Assembly: GCF_016746095.1 (NCBI RefSeq)
Contig: NZ_JAERTY010000003.1
Coordinates: 434,001 to 498,000, forward strand
Length of the DNA stretch: 64,000 bases
From: Sphingobacterium faecale
Lineage (GTDB): Bacteria > Bacteroidota > Bacteroidia > Sphingobacteriales > Sphingobacteriaceae
Reading direction: 5' to 3'
In this document: positions 61,909 to 64,000 of the stretch, piece by piece
Numbering within the stretch: position 1 is the stretch's first letter
How the letters are laid out: each line of letters begins with the position of its first letter
The notes under the pieces: generated by a model
Seen by the model: only the letters and a program-made list of their open reading frames with translations
The model's database searches: none
What the model was told of the DNA's origin: nothing
Translations under genes and position numbers: made by a program

Positions 61909-62745
61909 ATGAAACATATTTTCTTTATACTAGTGGGAGTTTTTTTTAGCTTAGATAGTTTGGCTCAACGAAAAATTTCGTTGCCATTCTCCTCCTCTTA
62001 TAATGAAGATGCAACGATCTTGCTGGGTATACAATACAATATGGTGGTACAAAGCTATCAACTGCAATTAAAAAATGGCTGGCAAAACCACAGGATAGAG
62101 TACAACGGTAATGACGCTAAAAACCTCGGTGAACTTAAAAGTATACAATCTAAACCGAACTTTGGTTTTTCGGTAGGAATACCTGTAGACATACGGGCCG
62201 ACGAGAATCTTTATTTCACCTTCAACCCTTCATTTCTCTTTTTCAACAACCTAGGGATCGAATATCTGTCAACCGGTTCAAAACCTGACTGGGAAAATAA
62301 AAGTATAGTCCGAAAACAAAGACATATTGCTATATCCGAAAAAGGATCTAATTTTACCGCTTTTGAATTCCCTTTATCCGTTAAATTTCGGTCGGACGAG
62401 AAGATCTTAAAAAACAAATTCAATAGATACAGAGCCTACCTAATCGGTGGAGTTCGGTATACCCGATGGATAGGGATAAATGATGAATATAGCGGTCTGC
62501 AAAATCGATCTAAAAATGATATACCCCCCTCGTTAATCATGAGACCAGGATACCTATCCTGGGAAGCTGGCTTAGGAGCGGATATTTTCTTTGCTTATTT
62601 TAAGATGTCACCTGAAATAAAATTCAATCAGAGCTTCGATAATGTATTTGCCCCTAATCATGAATTAGCAAAGAACAATCTATTCATGGAGCCTATTCAG
62701 AGAGGTTTGATTCGCAATATATATGTTAGTTTGATCTTCCAATAA
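61909..62745 (+). CDS. porT: PorT family outer membrane protein (type IX secretion)
   Basis: 278 residues. The signal peptide ends near SLAQ (residue 19). The mature protein is a predicted beta-barrel with GIQYNMVVQSYQLQLK, LGELKSIQSKPNFGFSVGIPV (split at KPN), YRAYLIGGVRYTRW and a C-terminal YVSLIFQ. PorT is an outer membrane component of the type IX secretion system. The location directly behind ubiE supports the assignment. The length and barrel pattern agree; other Por genes are not in the window. Confidence 0.85.
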   Translation: MKHIFFILVGVFFSLDSLAQRKISLPFSSSYNEDATILLGIQYNMVVQSYQLQLKNGWQNHRIEYNGNDAKNLGELKSIQSKPNFGFSVGIPVDIRADENLYFTFNPSFLFFNNLGIEYLSTGSKPDWENKSIVRKQRHIAISEKGSNFTAFEFPLSVKFRSDEKILKNKFNRYRAYLIGGVRYTRWIGINDEYSGLQNRSKNDIPPSLIMRPGYLSWEAGLGADIFFAYFKMSPEIKFNQSFDNVFAPNHELAKNNLFMEPIQRGLIRNIYVSLIFQ

Positions 62746-62796
62746 GGTATTCGCCGCCTTAAGCTAGAAGACCACCTGACGACTAAAAAAATAAAA

Positions 62797-63558
62797 ATGA
62801 GAACAGTATTAATAACTGGTGCAAGCTCAGGAATTGGAGCTGCCTGCGCACAAGTACTAGCAACTGAAAGTAATTATAGGCTCCTGTTATGTGCACGAAG
62901 AGCAGACCGCTTGACCTCGCTCACCAACGAAATCCACAGCCTGCACCCCAACGTCGATATACACAGTTTTACACTTGATGTACGAGATAACGCAGAGGTA
63001 AAAAGAGCAATCGCTTCACTTCCCACCGAATGGCAAAACATAGATGTTCTAATAAACAATGCGGGACTAAGCCAAGGTCTTGATGCCTTGCAAGATGGAG
63101 ACACAGACGACTGGGACCGCATGATTGACACCAATGTAAAAGGACTACTATATGTTAGTAAAACTGTCATCCCTTTATTAAAAAAAAGCACACGGGCACA
63201 TATTATTAATATAGGTTCCATTGCCGGTAAAGAGGTATATCCCAATGGCAATGTGTACTGTGCGACAAAACATGCTGTAGACGCTTTAAACAAAGCTATG
63301 CGTATAGACTTATTACCTTTTGGCATTAAGGTTACGGCAATAAACCCAGGGATGGTAGAAACGGAGTTTTCGGAAGTTCGCTTCAAAGGAGATAAAGAAA
63401 GGGCTAAAAATGTCTATGCTGGCGTCGTACCTTTATCAGGTTTAGATATAGCTGAGACCATCCGTTATGTACTTTCTCTTCCAGCACATGTCAACATCAA
63501 TGACCTGCTGATCATGCCCACAGCTCAAGCTACAGGAACAGTAATAGTCAGAAACTAA
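62797..63558 (+). CDS. SDR family oxidoreductase (YdfG-like)
   Basis: 253 residues, a classical short-chain dehydrogenase. The cofactor motif is TGASSGIG (7-14), NNAG lies at 87-90 and the catalytic triad is S141, Y154 and K158 (YCATK). The sequence CARRADRL after the second strand suggests NADP preference. The closest functional type is YdfG, an NADP-dependent 3-hydroxy acid/serine dehydrogenase, but the substrate is not certain. It lies 51 bp after porT and 16 bp before yqeY on the same strand. Confidence 0.9.
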   Translation: MRTVLITGASSGIGAACAQVLATESNYRLLLCARRADRLTSLTNEIHSLHPNVDIHSFTLDVRDNAEVKRAIASLPTEWQNIDVLINNAGLSQGLDALQDGDTDDWDRMIDTNVKGLLYVSKTVIPLLKKSTRAHIINIGSIAGKEVYPNGNVYCATKHAVDALNKAMRIDLLPFGIKVTAINPGMVETEFSEVRFKGDKERAKNVYAGVVPLSGLDIAETIRYVLSLPAHVNINDLLIMPTAQATGTVIVRN

Positions 63559-63574
63559 ATAAACTCATACAATA

Positions 63575-64000
63575 ATGTCACTAGAACAACAAATAAACCA
63601 AGATATCAAAGCAGCAATGATTGCTAAGGATAGTGTTCGTCTTCGCGGCTTGAGAGCGGTCAAAGCAGCAATCTTACTTGCGAAAACTGAAAAAGCAGGA
63701 GTAGACGAACTGGATCAAGATACGGAAATTAAAGTTTTACAAAAACTTGTCAAACAACGAAAAGAATCAGGAGAGATCTATAAAGGCCAAGGACGTGAAG
63801 ATCTTTTTCAGATAGAGTTGGAAGAACAGCAAGTTATCGAAGAATATCTTCCTAAGCAACTGGATCGTGCCGAGGTAGAGGCAATTATTCATACTATCAT
63901 AGCAGAAACAGGAGCTTCTGGGATGAAAGATATGGGAAAAGTAATGGGTGCAGCTAATCAAAAACTAGCGGGAAAGGCTGACGGGAAAACGATATCAGAA
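63575..64000 (+). CDS. GatB/YqeY domain-containing protein (3' end outside window)
   Basis: 142 codons are open from ATG 63575 to the window edge. The sequence MSLEQQINQDIKAAMIAKD, LRAVKAAI and EEYLPKQLDRAEVEAII matches YqeY, a short (about 150-residue) relative of the tRNA-binding tail of GatB. Probably only the last few residues are missing. The function is unknown; a tRNA-linked role is inferred from the GatB domain. It follows the SDR gene by 16 bp. Confidence 0.9.
   Translation, partial: MSLEQQINQDIKAAMIAKDSVRLRGLRAVKAAILLAKTEKAGVDELDQDTEIKVLQKLVKQRKESGEIYKGQGREDLFQIELEEQQVIEEYLPKQLDRAEVEAIIHTIIAETGASGMKDMGKVMGAANQKLAGKADGKTISE

Noticed and set aside
62874..63386. 170-residue antisense frame inside the SDR gene
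   Set aside because: Typical antisense shadow of a coding sequence with clear SDR motifs on the other strand.
1..64000. Mobile elements, prophage, CRISPR arrays, rRNA and known riboswitch classes
   Set aside because: No transposase, integrase, long terminal inverted repeats, regularly spaced repeats with spacers, rRNA signature stretches or recognised riboswitch core motifs (TPP, cobalamin, SAM) were seen by eye; a covariance-model search would be needed to be certain.

Overview
The window reads as chromosomal core genome of a Gram-negative Bacteroidota, most likely family Sphingobacteriaceae (Sphingobacterium-like). Several independent signs support this. There is a fused MurF-alanine racemase, and PorT of the type IX secretion system sits directly behind menaquinone methyltransferase UbiE. 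Many short proteins belong to DUF4290, DUF5686, DUF2891 or DUF937 families. Signal peptides often end in AQ, Shine-Dalgarno sequences are nearly absent, and upstream regions repeatedly carry the Bacteroidetes promoter TTTG-N17/20-TAnnTTTG. I see no phage, transposase, integrase, CRISPR array or rRNA; the region looks vertically inherited.

Layout. 1-4.4 kb: an MFS transporter cut by the window edge, a DacB-type carboxypeptidase, a dicarboxylate/amino-acid symporter and a ferredoxin, all on the minus strand. 4.6-8.4 kb: a LuxC-like acyl-CoA reductase, a small orphan, an FtsE-like ATPase, then grpE-dnaJ. 8.4-13.2 kb: an aspartyl protease, the minus-strand operon pdxH-nuoC-nuoD, yqgE and tRNA-His. 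13.4-16.2 kb: htpG, a repeat-rich intergenic region and a small orphan gene with a long structured leader. 16.2-28.5 kb: DUF2891, DUF937, an MFS exporter, a flavoprotein, two peptidases (M14, S66), dihydroorotase, an ABC ATPase with a tiny membrane protein, a UbiD-type decarboxylase and an NAD-binding protein. 28.7-36.5 kb: a divergent DASH-like photolyase, sucA-sucB and two exported proteins. 36.5-43.1 kb: two tandem LTA-synthase-like proteins and valS. 43.3-52.6 kb: an SH3-like exported protein, a PEP mutase-like protein, a DUF5686 barrel, the operon murF/alr-DUF502-LytS-like, recX, tRNA-Gly and tRNA-Leu. 52.8-64 kb: yceI, DUF4290-murA, pcrA/uvrD, a VanX-type dipeptidase, dnaB, ubiE-porT, an SDR and yqeY (cut by the window edge).

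Functional threads. Protein folding: grpE-dnaJ and htpG lie 8 kb apart on opposite strands yet share the same promoter layout, an inverted repeat GACA-N3-TGTC 13-14 bp upstream of a sigma-54-like -24/-12 element. Peptidoglycan: DacB, MurF/Alr, MurA (with Asp in place of the fosfomycin-target Cys), an S66 LD-carboxypeptidase and a VanX-like D,D-dipeptidase. Energy and quinone metabolism: NuoC/NuoD, SucA/SucB, UbiE, UbiD-like and a ferredoxin.

The strongest candidates for something undescribed are the shared chaperone promoter, the leader at 15.7-15.9 kb (perfect promoter, 14-codon upstream ORF, hairpin that buries the start codon of an orphan gene), the degenerate photolyase and the degenerate LytS-like kinase embedded in a cell-wall operon.
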